A stretch of 64,000 bases of DNA from an uncultured Oscillospiraceae bacterium. Lineage in GTDB: Bacteria > Bacillota > Clostridia > Oscillospirales > Acutalibacteraceae. The notes beneath the pieces were generated by a model that made no database searches, was not told where the DNA came from, and was given only the letters and a program-made list of their open reading frames with translations. This document shows positions 24,689 through 32,326 of the stretch, piece after piece; position 1 is the stretch's first letter, and each line of letters starts with the position of its first letter. The DNA is taken from NCBI GenBank assembly GCA_900543555.1, contig UQRL01000005.1, positions 1-64,000 of the forward strand, given 5' to 3'. Made by a program: the position numbers and the translations under genes.

Positions 24689-25621
24689 TCACGCAACAGG
24701 CGAGAAACCAACTTCTTCAAACACGGCCATCGCCTCGTCGGTGGTCAAATAATCCAGGAAGGCCTGGGCCGCTTCCTGATTGGGCGCATCCTTCAACACA
24801 GCGGCGGGATAAATCACCTGGCCGCACATATCCTCAGTGGCAGTGTCCACCACAGTCAGCCCGTCACTAAAGGCGTCTGTGCAGTAGACCACGCCGCAGT
24901 CCACGCTGTTCTCCTTGATCTGCGTGGTGACTTCCTTCACGTTGGAGCCGTATGTGATCAGGCCGGCGTTGGCAAGCTCTGTTTCATCCAGGTCATAGTA
25001 TTGCAGGATGCTTTGGGTGTACTGGCCCACGGGCACGTCGCTGTTGCCCATGCAGAACAGCAGGTCCCCCTGCTGGAAGGCAGCTGCCAAGTCGTCAAAG
25101 CTTTCGATCCCCTTGGGGTTGTCATCTGACACACACAGGGTGACCTTATTTTCCAGCAGGTCGATGCGCGTGGCGCTGTCCACATAATCCAAGCCGTCCG
25201 TATTCACGGAAGAGTCCGCTTCGATGTCCAGCTGGTCCATTTGGGTCTGGCCCGCAGAGATAAACAGGTCACAGGCGGCGCCCTCTTCGATCTGGGTCTT
25301 CAGCGTGCCGGAAGAGTCGAAATTGTAGGTGATAGTGACCCCGGGGTTCGCAGCCTCGTAGGTCTCCTTGATCTCGGTCAGCGTGTCCGTCATAGAGGCG
25401 GCCGCGAACACGATGATCTCCCCGCCGGAAGAGGACTGCTCCTCCGCGCTGGCGGAAGATTCCGCCACAGAGCTCTCCGACTGAGAGGCGCTGCTCTCTG
25501 GCTGAGAAGCGCTGCTATCCGGCAGCTCGGAAGAAGACGTTGCGGGCGTGCCGGTGCAGGCGGTCAGGCTGAGTGCCAGAGCAGAGGCCAGCAGGGTTGA
25601 AAGTAGCTTTGTGCGTTTCAT
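24689..25621 (-). CDS. modA: Molybdate ABC transporter substrate-binding lipoprotein
   Basis: A 310-residue extracytoplasmic binding protein. A lipoprotein signal ends in LSLTAC (Cys22), followed by a serine/glutamate-rich linker to about residue 68. The mature domain begins EIIVFAAASMTDTLTEIKETYE and contains YNFDSSGTLKTQIEEGAACDLFISAG, as in ModA. Ligands for the oxyanion would come from these Ser-rich loops. It is the first gene of modABC. A palindrome resembling a ModE box lies 36 bases upstream of its start. Confidence 0.93.
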   Translation of the reverse strand: MKRTKLLSTLLASALALSLTACTGTPATSSSELPDSSASQPESSASQSESSVAESSASAEEQSSSGGEIIVFAAASMTDTLTEIKETYEAANPGVTITYNFDSSGTLKTQIEEGAACDLFISAGQTQMDQLDIEADSSVNTDGLDYVDSATRIDLLENKVTLCVSDDNPKGIESFDDLAAAFQQGDLLFCMGNSDVPVGQYTQSILQYYDLDETELANAGLITYGSNVKEVTTQIKENSVDCGVVYCTDAFSDGLTVVDTATEDMCGQVIYPAAVLKDAPNQEAAQAFLDYLTTDEAMAVFEEVGFSPVA

Positions 25622-25656
25622 GTCTTTTCTCCTTTCCCCGTTTAGGGGATTGTATT

Positions 25657-25684
25657 TTATAAACGTGGATTTACACGCTTATAA
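25657..25684. promoter_or_regulatory. Palindrome upstream of modA, candidate ModE-type operator
   Basis: TTATAAACGTG (25657-25667) and CACGCTTATAA (25674-25684) form 11-base arms with one mismatch and a 6-base gap. It occupies the 77-base gap between modA and the MOSC-MogA gene. The TATAA/TTATA arms recall ModE operators, and a ModE-like HTH domain is encoded at 31310-32233. No binding data exist here. Confidence 0.6.
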
Positions 25685-25698
25685 CAAAGTCAATGCGG

Positions 25699-26634
25699 TC
25701 AATGCCGCGCGCAATCCTGCACCTCACCCCGCAGAAGGCCCATCGCGTGGGGGATGGTATCCATAAAGACATCCATACACTCCATACAGGCCTTGGGGCT
25801 TCCGGGCAGGTTGATGATCAGGGTCTTTTTCCGAAGGACCGACACCCCGCGGGAAAGCATGGCCCGGGGCGTGATGGCCAGAGAGGCCGCCCGCATGGCT
25901 TCTGCAATGCCGGGGGCCGTGCGATCCGCTACTGCCAAAGTGGCTTCCGGCGTGATATCCCGGGGGCCAAATCCCGTGCCGCCGGTGGTCAGAATCAAAT
26001 CCAGCTGGCGCTGGTCAGCCAGGCGGATCAACTGGGCGCGCAGGGCGCCGGACTCATCCGCCAGCAGGAGCTGCTCCACCACTTCATAGCCTGCCTCTTC
26101 CAGGCGGCGGGCTATGGCGGGGCCGCTTTCATCCTTCCTCTCCCCTCTGGCGCCTTTGTCGCTGAGGGTGATCACAGCGGCCTGCCAGGGGCGGGGAGCG
26201 GTGCGGGGCTCCAGGACCATCTCGTCCCCCACATGGATCTCGCCGGGAACCAACACCCGGGCAAACACACCCTCCCGGGGCATGATGCACTCCCCCATCT
26301 TTTTGTAGATCTCGCAGTGGCTGTGGCACTCCTTGCCGATCTGGGTCATCTCCAGCAGCACGCTGCCACAGCGCAGCAGGGTGCCCACTGGAAGGGACCG
26401 GAAATCAAATCCCTCAACCACCAGATTTTCTCCAAAAGCCCCGGGCTGCACGTTGGCGCCCCGGGCGTTGAACGCCTCGATCTTATCCGCCGAAAGCAGG
26501 CTGACCTGCCTGTGCCAACGGCCGCCATGGGCGTCGCCTTCAATGCCCCAATCCACCGTGAACCGCGCAGAAGGCACTGGCTTCTTTTGGGTCCCCCGGG
26601 CCGGGCTGGTACAGATGGCAATGACTTTTCCCAT
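25699..26634 (-). CDS. MOSC domain fused to molybdopterin adenylyltransferase (MogA-like)
   Basis: A 311-residue two-domain protein. The N-terminal MOSC domain (about 1-145) contains GIEGDAHGGRWHRQVSLLS and the conserved-Cys region GKECHSHCEIYKKMGECIMPREGVF. The C-terminal MogA/MoaB domain (about 150-311) contains VITLSDKGARGERKDESGP, LILTTGGTGFGPRDITPEAT and INLPGSPKACMECM. The latter adenylylates molybdopterin before molybdenum insertion; MOSC domains bind or transfer cofactor or sulfur. It lies 3 bases after moaA. Confidence 0.9.
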   Translation of the reverse strand: MGKVIAICTSPARGTQKKPVPSARFTVDWGIEGDAHGGRWHRQVSLLSADKIEAFNARGANVQPGAFGENLVVEGFDFRSLPVGTLLRCGSVLLEMTQIGKECHSHCEIYKKMGECIMPREGVFARVLVPGEIHVGDEMVLEPRTAPRPWQAAVITLSDKGARGERKDESGPAIARRLEEAGYEVVEQLLLADESGALRAQLIRLADQRQLDLILTTGGTGFGPRDITPEATLAVADRTAPGIAEAMRAASLAITPRAMLSRGVSVLRKKTLIINLPGSPKACMECMDVFMDTIPHAMGLLRGEVQDCARH

Positions 26635-26637
26635 GTT

Positions 26638-27606
26638 TTATCCTCCAATCTCACTCATAGAGTGTTGTTCTGTAATGGCCTGCGCATCGTCAAAACAGTG
26701 GGCACGGGGTTTCTTCCAAACCGCCTGGCGCAAGACCTCTTTCAAAGCTTCTCCCGTGGGCTGGGGCCCCCGCAGCACCGCCCGAAGGTCCACGCCCTCC
26801 CCATAGCACAGGCAGGGCTTCAAAAGCCCTGTGCTGGTAAGCCGGACCCGGTTGCACCCCTCACAAAACTTGTGGCTGACCGCGTCAATCATTCCAATGC
26901 GGCCTCGCAATCCCGAACTGGCGTAATAGTGGGCAGGGCCGTTTCCCCGCACCTCCTGCACAGGATGCAGGTCCGGCCAGCGGGCCCGCAGGATGTTCAA
27001 GGCCGCCTCTCGGGTGGGGCCAGCGTTCCAAGCTCCCTCCCCGATGGGCATGACCTCGATAAACCGCACATCCAAGGGGCGATGGGCCGCCAATTCGGCC
27101 AAAGCGGGCAGCCGGGGCTCACAGCCCGGCAAAAGCACGCAGTTCAGCTTTGTTTTCAAACCTGCCGTCAGGGCTGCTTCAATCCCCTCCTGCACCTGGC
27201 AGTAACAGTCCACCCCCGTGATGTTTGCAAAGGCGGTGGGATCGGCGGAGTCCAGGCTGATATTCACTCCGTCCAGGCCCATTGCGGCCAGCTCGGGGGC
27301 CAAAGGGGCCAACCGCACGCCGTTGGTGGTCAAGGTGACCTGCTCCACCCCAGGAAGAGCTTTCAGCCGTCGGAAGAACTCCACGCAGCCCCGGCGCACC
27401 AACGGCTCTCCGCCGGTCACCTTGAACCGGGTGATGCCCAGCTCCACTGCCGCTTGGGCCACTTGGAGGAACTCCTCGTAGGAGAGCAGGTCCTCATGGC
27501 GCTCTAACGCCACCCCGTTGGGCATGCAGTAGGTGCAGCGCAGGTTGCACCGGTCTGTGATGGAAAAGCGGATATAGTTGATGGTGCGCGCAAATTGATC
27601 CTTCAT
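26638..27606 (-). CDS. moaA: GTP 3',8-cyclase
   Basis: A 322-residue radical SAM enzyme that starts molybdopterin synthesis from GTP. The N-terminal cluster motif is Cys20, Cys24, Cys27 ([10 protein letters not shown]). The C-terminal cluster is in [22 protein letters not shown], and the protein ends in a Gly-Gly tail (SEIGG), as needed for activity. ATG overlaps the moaC stop by 4 bases. Confidence 0.96.
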   Translation of the reverse strand: MKDQFARTINYIRFSITDRCNLRCTYCMPNGVALERHEDLLSYEEFLQVAQAAVELGITRFKVTGGEPLVRRGCVEFFRRLKALPGVEQVTLTTNGVRLAPLAPELAAMGLDGVNISLDSADPTAFANITGVDCYCQVQEGIEAALTAGLKTKLNCVLLPGCEPRLPALAELAAHRPLDVRFIEVMPIGEGAWNAGPTREAALNILRARWPDLHPVQEVRGNGPAHYYASSGLRGRIGMIDAVSHKFCEGCNRVRLTSTGLLKPCLCYGEGVDLRAVLRGPQPTGEALKEVLRQAVWKKPRAHCFDDAQAITEQHSMSEIGG

Positions 27607-28091
27607 CGCGCCTCCTCAAAGCACAGGTCGCCGCTTTTGCCCCCGTGCTTCTCCAGAAGGCGGATCTCGGAAAGGACCATGCGCTTGTCCACGGCTTTGC
27701 ACATGTCGTACACGGTCAGCAGGGCCACCGAAACCCCGGTGAGGGCCTCCATCTCCACCCCGGTCTTGCCGTCACAGCTGATGGTGCAGCGGGCCCGGAT
27801 GGCATGGCGCTCCTCCAGCAGGGTGAACTCCACCTGGCTTTTAGTCAACGCTAAGACGTGGCACAAAGGGATGAGGTCCGCGGTGCGCTTCGTGGCCATG
27901 ATGCCGGCCACCTGGGCCACGCCCAACACGTCCCCCTTCTTGGCGCGCCCCTCCTTCACCATGGCAAAGCACGGAGGGCTCATGGTGATGAAGCCCTCCG
28001 CCACAGCCGTGCGGTGGGTGACATCCTTTCCGCTCACGTCCACCATACGGGCATTGCCTGCCGGGTCCACATGGGTAAACTGCTCTCCCAT
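27603..28091 (-). CDS. moaC: Cyclic pyranopterin monophosphate synthase
   Basis: A 162-residue enzyme working after MoaA to make cyclic pyranopterin monophosphate. Seen motifs are [39 protein letters not shown] and [25 protein letters not shown]. The start is ATG at 28091 with GGGAG upstream; the in-frame ATG at 28112 lies inside the previous gene. The stop overlaps the moaA start. MoaD and MoaE for the next step are not in this window. Confidence 0.95.
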   Translation of the reverse strand: MGEQFTHVDPAGNARMVDVSGKDVTHRTAVAEGFITMSPPCFAMVKEGRAKKGDVLGVAQVAGIMATKRTADLIPLCHVLALTKSQVEFTLLEERHAIRARCTISCDGKTGVEMEALTGVSVALLTVYDMCKAVDKRMVLSEIRLLEKHGGKSGDLCFEEAR

Positions 28092-28095
28092 ATCC

Positions 28096-29121
28096 TCACA
28101 CTCCCTTGCCAAAGCCGCAGTTGGGGAAATGGCATTCGGGACAATTCAGGCACAGGCCTCCGTTGCCCAACCCTGCCAGCCACTCCTCTGTGACAGGCAC
28201 CCCTGCCAGCAAGCGGGGCAGCACCAAGTCGAAAATGGTGCGCTTGGCGTACATGATACACCCAGGCAGCCCGCAGACAGGCCGGCCCTCCTCCGTGTAG
28301 GCCACCAGGAACATGGCCCCTGGCAGCACTGGCGCCCCATAGCTCACCACACGTGCCCCTGTGTTGCGAATTGCCAAGGGCGTGCGGTCATCCGGGTCCA
28401 CACTCATGCCGCCCGTGCAGAACACCATCTGGCAGCCATCATCCAGCATTTTTTGGATGGCGGCGGTGATGGCCTGAGGGTCGTCCCCCAGCACCTGGTG
28501 GGCGGCCATCCGGCAACCGTACTCTTGCAGCTTTTCTTCCAGCACAGGGGTGAATTTGTCCGTGATGCGGCCATAGAACACCTCGTTTCCCGTGGTGACC
28601 ACACCGTAAGTTTTAGGCTGCAGGGGCAGCAGCTGCAGCAGGGGCTCCTGCCCCGCCGCCTGGCGGGCCCTCTCCATCTTCTCCTTGTCGATCACCAGGG
28701 GGATGACACGGGTGCCGCAGAGCTTATCCCCCTTTTTCACCACAAAGCCGCTGGAGCGGGTGGCAATGACAATCTCCCCCAAGCCGTTCACCGCCCGCAG
28801 CCGGTCCACGTCCACCAGGAAAAGGCCGTCACAGTCCGCGATGAGCTCGATCTTTCCCTCTTTGGGCTGGGTGGCATGCATATGTTCCCCTTGGCAGATC
28901 TGCCGCAGGATCTCTGCCGCGTCGTTCTCATGGAGCTTTGTCTCGTCATTTTCCCACACATACAGGTGGTCCTTCCCCACGCTGAGCAGGACGGGGATAT
29001 CTTCCGGCTGCACGATGTGCCCTTTGCGGAACACCGCGTCTTTCACCACACCGGGGATGATCTGGGTGATATCATGGCAGAGCACCTGCCCTACCGCGTC
29101 TTCTGTGCGAATCAGCTTCAC
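28096..29121 (-). CDS. MoeA-like molybdopterin-binding protein
   Basis: A 341-residue protein whose C-terminal half carries the MoCF/MoeA-type molybdopterin-binding domain: [57 protein letters not shown] and [14 protein letters not shown]. The N-terminal half is shorter than in MoeA. The protein ends with a cysteine-rich tail ([15 protein letters not shown]) that classical MoeA lacks and that could bind metal or a cluster. Proteins of this type accompany molybdenum hydroxylases of anaerobes. It lies 4 bases before moaC. Confidence 0.85.
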   Translation of the reverse strand: MKLIRTEDAVGQVLCHDITQIIPGVVKDAVFRKGHIVQPEDIPVLLSVGKDHLYVWENDETKLHENDAAEILRQICQGEHMHATQPKEGKIELIADCDGLFLVDVDRLRAVNGLGEIVIATRSSGFVVKKGDKLCGTRVIPLVIDKEKMERARQAAGQEPLLQLLPLQPKTYGVVTTGNEVFYGRITDKFTPVLEEKLQEYGCRMAAHQVLGDDPQAITAAIQKMLDDGCQMVFCTGGMSVDPDDRTPLAIRNTGARVVSYGAPVLPGAMFLVAYTEEGRPVCGLPGCIMYAKRTIFDLVLPRLLAGVPVTEEWLAGLGNGGLCLNCPECHFPNCGFGKGV

Positions 29122-29205
29122 AATTCTTCACTCCTTGCAAATGGCTTTTTGCGGGGCTTAAGGGATGCCCCTTTCCCCCGCGGCATTTTACCTTCTATGG
29201 CGCGT

Positions 29206-30192
29206 TCAACGCACCTCTTCCGCCCGCAGCTGGGCCCGTTTCTCAATGAGCTGGGCCAAGATGCTGACGGCAATCTCTTCCGGCGTTTCAGCCCCAATGG
29301 CCAGGCCGATGGGGGTGACGATGCGCGCCAGGTCCCCCGGGCCGAACCCCTCCTGTTGGAGCTTCTCCCGGCTGGCAGCGGCTTTCTTCGCACTGCCGAT
29401 CACGCCAATATAAGCTGCCGGCGTGCGCAGCACCTGGCTTACCACTGCGTGGTCGTGCCGGTGGCCATGGGTCATCACGCAGACAAAGTCCTCTGCTGTG
29501 ATGCGCCCACTAATTTCCTCCAAATGTTCCATTTCCACCTTAGCCACTTCCACCGCCTGGGGAAAGACCTGGGCCGAAGCGTACTCCTCCCGGTCATCAA
29601 ACACATGACAGCGGAAACCGGTTTTCACCAAGCCCGGCACCAGGGCCTGGGCGATGTGGCCCCCGCCGAAGATATAGACCTCTCGCGGGCTTTCCAGGCG
29701 TTCCACATAGCGGAAGCCGCCCTGCGGCAGCTCTGTCAGGCGTCCGGACGCCTTTTTGTCCGGCACGGCGGAGGCGCCGCAGACGCGGGCCCGGCCTTGG
29801 CCGTTGGCATCCTGCTCCAATACCAGGTAGGAGGCGCCCGTTCCCTCCTCCACCGGCAACCGGGCTCCGGGGAGATACTGGAACCACACGGTCACATCGC
29901 CGCCGCAGATCATCCCCAGCTCTCCCGGGCCCTCCGGATTCAGCGCAAGGCGCTCCAGGCTGGAACGCTTTTGAGAAATAAGCTCTCGTGCCAGCCGCTC
30001 GCAGTGGTACTCCATCTGGCCGCCTCCAATGGTGCCGTACACCCGGCCCTCTGCTGTCACCAGCATTTTGGCCCCAAAGGCCCCCGGCGTGGAACCCTTG
30101 CGCTCCACCGCCAGCACGAGAACAGCGTCCATCCTCTGGCGGGCCAGGGTCTCCAGCTGGCGGAGCCATTCCATTGTCTCTTCCACACGCAT
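29206..30192 (-). CDS. XdhC/CoxI family molybdenum hydroxylase maturation factor
   Basis: A 328-residue protein with an N-terminal XdhC/CoxI segment (VLAVERKGSTPGAFGAKMLV, GTIGGGQMEY) and a C-terminal Rossmann domain (VYIFGGGHIAQAL, VFDDREEYA, VCVMTHGHRHDHAVV, YIGVIGSAKKAAA). The family binds sulfurated molybdenum cofactor and inserts it into xanthine dehydrogenase-type enzymes. It sits between the MoeA-like gene and the phosphatase-HD gene. Confidence 0.9.
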   Translation of the reverse strand: MRVEETMEWLRQLETLARQRMDAVLVLAVERKGSTPGAFGAKMLVTAEGRVYGTIGGGQMEYHCERLARELISQKRSSLERLALNPEGPGELGMICGGDVTVWFQYLPGARLPVEEGTGASYLVLEQDANGQGRARVCGASAVPDKKASGRLTELPQGGFRYVERLESPREVYIFGGGHIAQALVPGLVKTGFRCHVFDDREEYASAQVFPQAVEVAKVEMEHLEEISGRITAEDFVCVMTHGHRHDHAVVSQVLRTPAAYIGVIGSAKKAAASREKLQQEGFGPGDLARIVTPIGLAIGAETPEEIAVSILAQLIEKRAQLRAEEVR

Positions 30193-30196
30193 CGTA

Positions 30197-31294
30197 TCAC
30201 ATCCCCTTCGATCTATCCTTGCTGTCTACACGTTCTCGGACCATGGCCTCCAACAGCCGCGCCTGCCGCAGCCGCCGTTCATGCTGCTGCAGGGCTTCGG
30301 CGGAGCGGCACTTTTCCCGGCTTGCGGCAAAACGGGCCTCCAGGCCCACTTCCCGCTGCCCTTGAACCAGCTTGTCCGCCAGGTAGAGGAGCCCTTCCTC
30401 ATTGAGCTGGGGCGCGTCATCCGGGCCTTCGTGGGCGGACACCACGGCGGCCACCCGGAAGTACCCCTTTTGCCGCAGGAGCCGCGCCGCCGCCTGGGCG
30501 TGCTGCTTTTCCTGGCGGCGCAGGTCGTGCAGGAGGGCCGCGGCGCAAAGCAGCTCCTCATCCAATGTCCAGCCGGCAACCGCCAGGCTTCTGCACAATT
30601 GGACCGCTTTTTCTGCCACAGCACGGCAATGAAGCTGGGCCTGCTGCCCGGCGCCGCATTCTTTCCACAGGGCTTGGACCTGCCCTTCATCGGGGCACCG
30701 GTAAGGCGAGACGCCTGCCGCCAGCAGCTTCCAGCCCGCCGTGCCAAATTCCAGCACATCCACCGAGCCGTAAGGCTGGGACCATATGCGGTTCTGGTTG
30801 TAGGGCGTCCCTGTGGCCTTGCACAGGAAAGCGCGCATTGCGCCGCTGTGGGACACCACCACCCGCTCCTCCTGGCAGTCCAGGCCCGCTGCAATGGCAT
30901 TCAACGCCCGTTCCATGCGGGCGGCGGCAGCGGGGTAGCTCTCCCCGCCGGGGGGCTGGAGGGCGTGGTCGCTTCCCCGGGCTGCGTAGAGCCGGGGATA
31001 CTCCTCCCGAATGGAGGCAAAACTCTTGCCCTCCCAGCAGCCCATATCCAGCTCCCGCAGGTCATCTTGAATTTGAAGGGACCAATCCGGCCCTGCCAAC
31101 AGGCGGGCGGTTTCCACGCTGCGCCTTAGAGGGCTGGCGTACACCGGCGCCGGGGGCATCCCCTGGAAGCACCGGTGCAGCCCAGCCGCGCACCGGGCCC
31201 CCTCTTCCGTCAGGGATAGATCTGTCCCGGAGCCCACACAAAAGGAGCCCACGGGCTCCGCCTGGGCGTGGCGGACCAAGTAAACATACGGCAT
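30197..31294 (-). CDS. Histidine phosphatase domain fused to an HD domain
   Basis: A 365-residue fusion. Residues 1 to about 195 form a histidine phosphatase domain with the phosphohistidine motif LVRHAQAE and the second His in VVVSHSGAM. Residues from about 220 form an HD phosphohydrolase domain with AALLHDLRRQ and a helical C-terminus. The N-terminal half resembles cobalamin CobC-like or phosphoglycerate mutase-like phosphatases; the HD part could act on a nucleotide. Its location between molybdenum maturation genes implies a cofactor or nucleotide clean-up role, which is inference. It lies 4 bases before the XdhC-like gene. Confidence 0.8.
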   Translation of the reverse strand: MPYVYLVRHAQAEPVGSFCVGSGTDLSLTEEGARCAAGLHRCFQGMPPAPVYASPLRRSVETARLLAGPDWSLQIQDDLRELDMGCWEGKSFASIREEYPRLYAARGSDHALQPPGGESYPAAAARMERALNAIAAGLDCQEERVVVSHSGAMRAFLCKATGTPYNQNRIWSQPYGSVDVLEFGTAGWKLLAAGVSPYRCPDEGQVQALWKECGAGQQAQLHCRAVAEKAVQLCRSLAVAGWTLDEELLCAAALLHDLRRQEKQHAQAAARLLRQKGYFRVAAVVSAHEGPDDAPQLNEEGLLYLADKLVQGQREVGLEARFAASREKCRSAEALQQHERRLRQARLLEAMVRERVDSKDRSKGM

Positions 31295-31309
31295 GTTTCC
31301 ACCCCTGTT

Positions 31310-32233
31310 TCAAAATGTGGTTCCAAAGTATTTTTTCAGCAGCGCATCCGCTGTTTCCTTTAGCTCCCGCTGCATGCCCCTGTAAGCAGCCAGCAGCCAC
31401 TTGCCCTTCTCTGTCAAGTAGGTGTAGCCGCCATCGCATCCTCCGTTGACGCGGACTACGATCTTATCCCCCAGCTGCTTCTCGATCTGGTTGAGCATTT
31501 TCCAGGCTTTCGAGTAGGACATGTGCATGGCCTCGCTGGCGGCGGTGATGGTGCCAGTTAAGGCGATCATCTCCAGCAGCTGGGCAGAGCCCGGGCCAAA
31601 GAAGAGCTCATCGGTGCCAATGACAAGCTGGTTTTTCATCCGCACCCGGCGCCCCCCCTGCTTGTGCAGCAGCAACGCGTAATCCTGGGGGGTGTCAATG
31701 TCCAGAACCGTGCCTTCGTCCTCTACTTCTACATTCTGAATGGGCAGACCCAGCTCTTCCACCGCACCCCGCAGCCCTTCCCGTCCGGAGCACTGCTTCA
31801 GCGCCGGGACAATCCGGTGGTCCAGCATCAGCGGGTGCCCTGGCCGGCCATGGTACAGCGGCCGGACACAGGGCCCTTTCTGGGCCATTAAAGCCTGGAC
31901 TGTCTCCTTTCTCACCAAGGGGACGTCCGCGGGCGTCAATAAAATTTTCTCACAGGCAGCATCCAGGGCCTCCAGCCCCAGATTGACGGAATCGAACATT
32001 TTCGTCTGGGCAAAGCGTTCGTTATGCACAAACATAACGCTTGCATTTTTAAGGTGCTCTTCGAGCACCTCTTTGCGATATCCTGTTACAACAACGATTT
32101 GCTGAACGCCCGCCTCGCGCAGAACCCGCACCACGTTTTGGATGACACTTTCCTCTCCCATGGGCAGCAGGGGCTTGAAATCCCCCATCCGTGAGGCAAT
32201 GCCCGCCGCCAAAATCACGGCGCCATACCGCAT
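31310..32233 (-). CDS. MobA/MocA-like nucleotidyltransferase fused to a ModE-like HTH domain
   Basis: A 307-residue fusion. Residues 1 to about 195 are a nucleotidyltransferase of the MobA/MocA type: GAVILAAGIASRMGDFKPLLPM, ILLTPADVPLV and HGRPGHPLML. Such enzymes attach CMP or GMP to molybdopterin. Residues from about 200 form a winged helix like the ModE N-terminus: LLEMIALTGTITAASEAMHMSYSKAWKMLNQIEKQLG, then a Gly-rich wing and LTEKGKWLLAAYRGM. No molbindin domain follows. ATG at 32233 follows GGAGG. It could couple cofactor synthesis to gene control. Confidence 0.85.
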   Translation of the reverse strand: MRYGAVILAAGIASRMGDFKPLLPMGEESVIQNVVRVLREAGVQQIVVVTGYRKEVLEEHLKNASVMFVHNERFAQTKMFDSVNLGLEALDAACEKILLTPADVPLVRKETVQALMAQKGPCVRPLYHGRPGHPLMLDHRIVPALKQCSGREGLRGAVEELGLPIQNVEVEDEGTVLDIDTPQDYALLLHKQGGRRVRMKNQLVIGTDELFFGPGSAQLLEMIALTGTITAASEAMHMSYSKAWKMLNQIEKQLGDKIVVRVNGGCDGGYTYLTEKGKWLLAAYRGMQRELKETADALLKKYFGTTF

Positions 32234-32326
32234 TCTATTCCTCCATTTCTGGCGAAGAGGCAGCCTGCCCCCCTGGGGCAGGCTTGGCTCTTCCCGCCAC
32301 AAATTCACGCCCTGTCAACCGCTTCC

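Noticed and set aside
25693..27507. Plus-strand open frame of 604 codons
   Set aside because: Antisense to MOSC-MogA and moaA; no ribosome site or motif.
27595..30405. Plus-strand open frame of 936 codons
   Set aside because: It is antisense to moaC, the MoeA-like, XdhC-like and phosphatase-HD genes, which have clear motifs. High GC at third positions leaves the opposite strand open.
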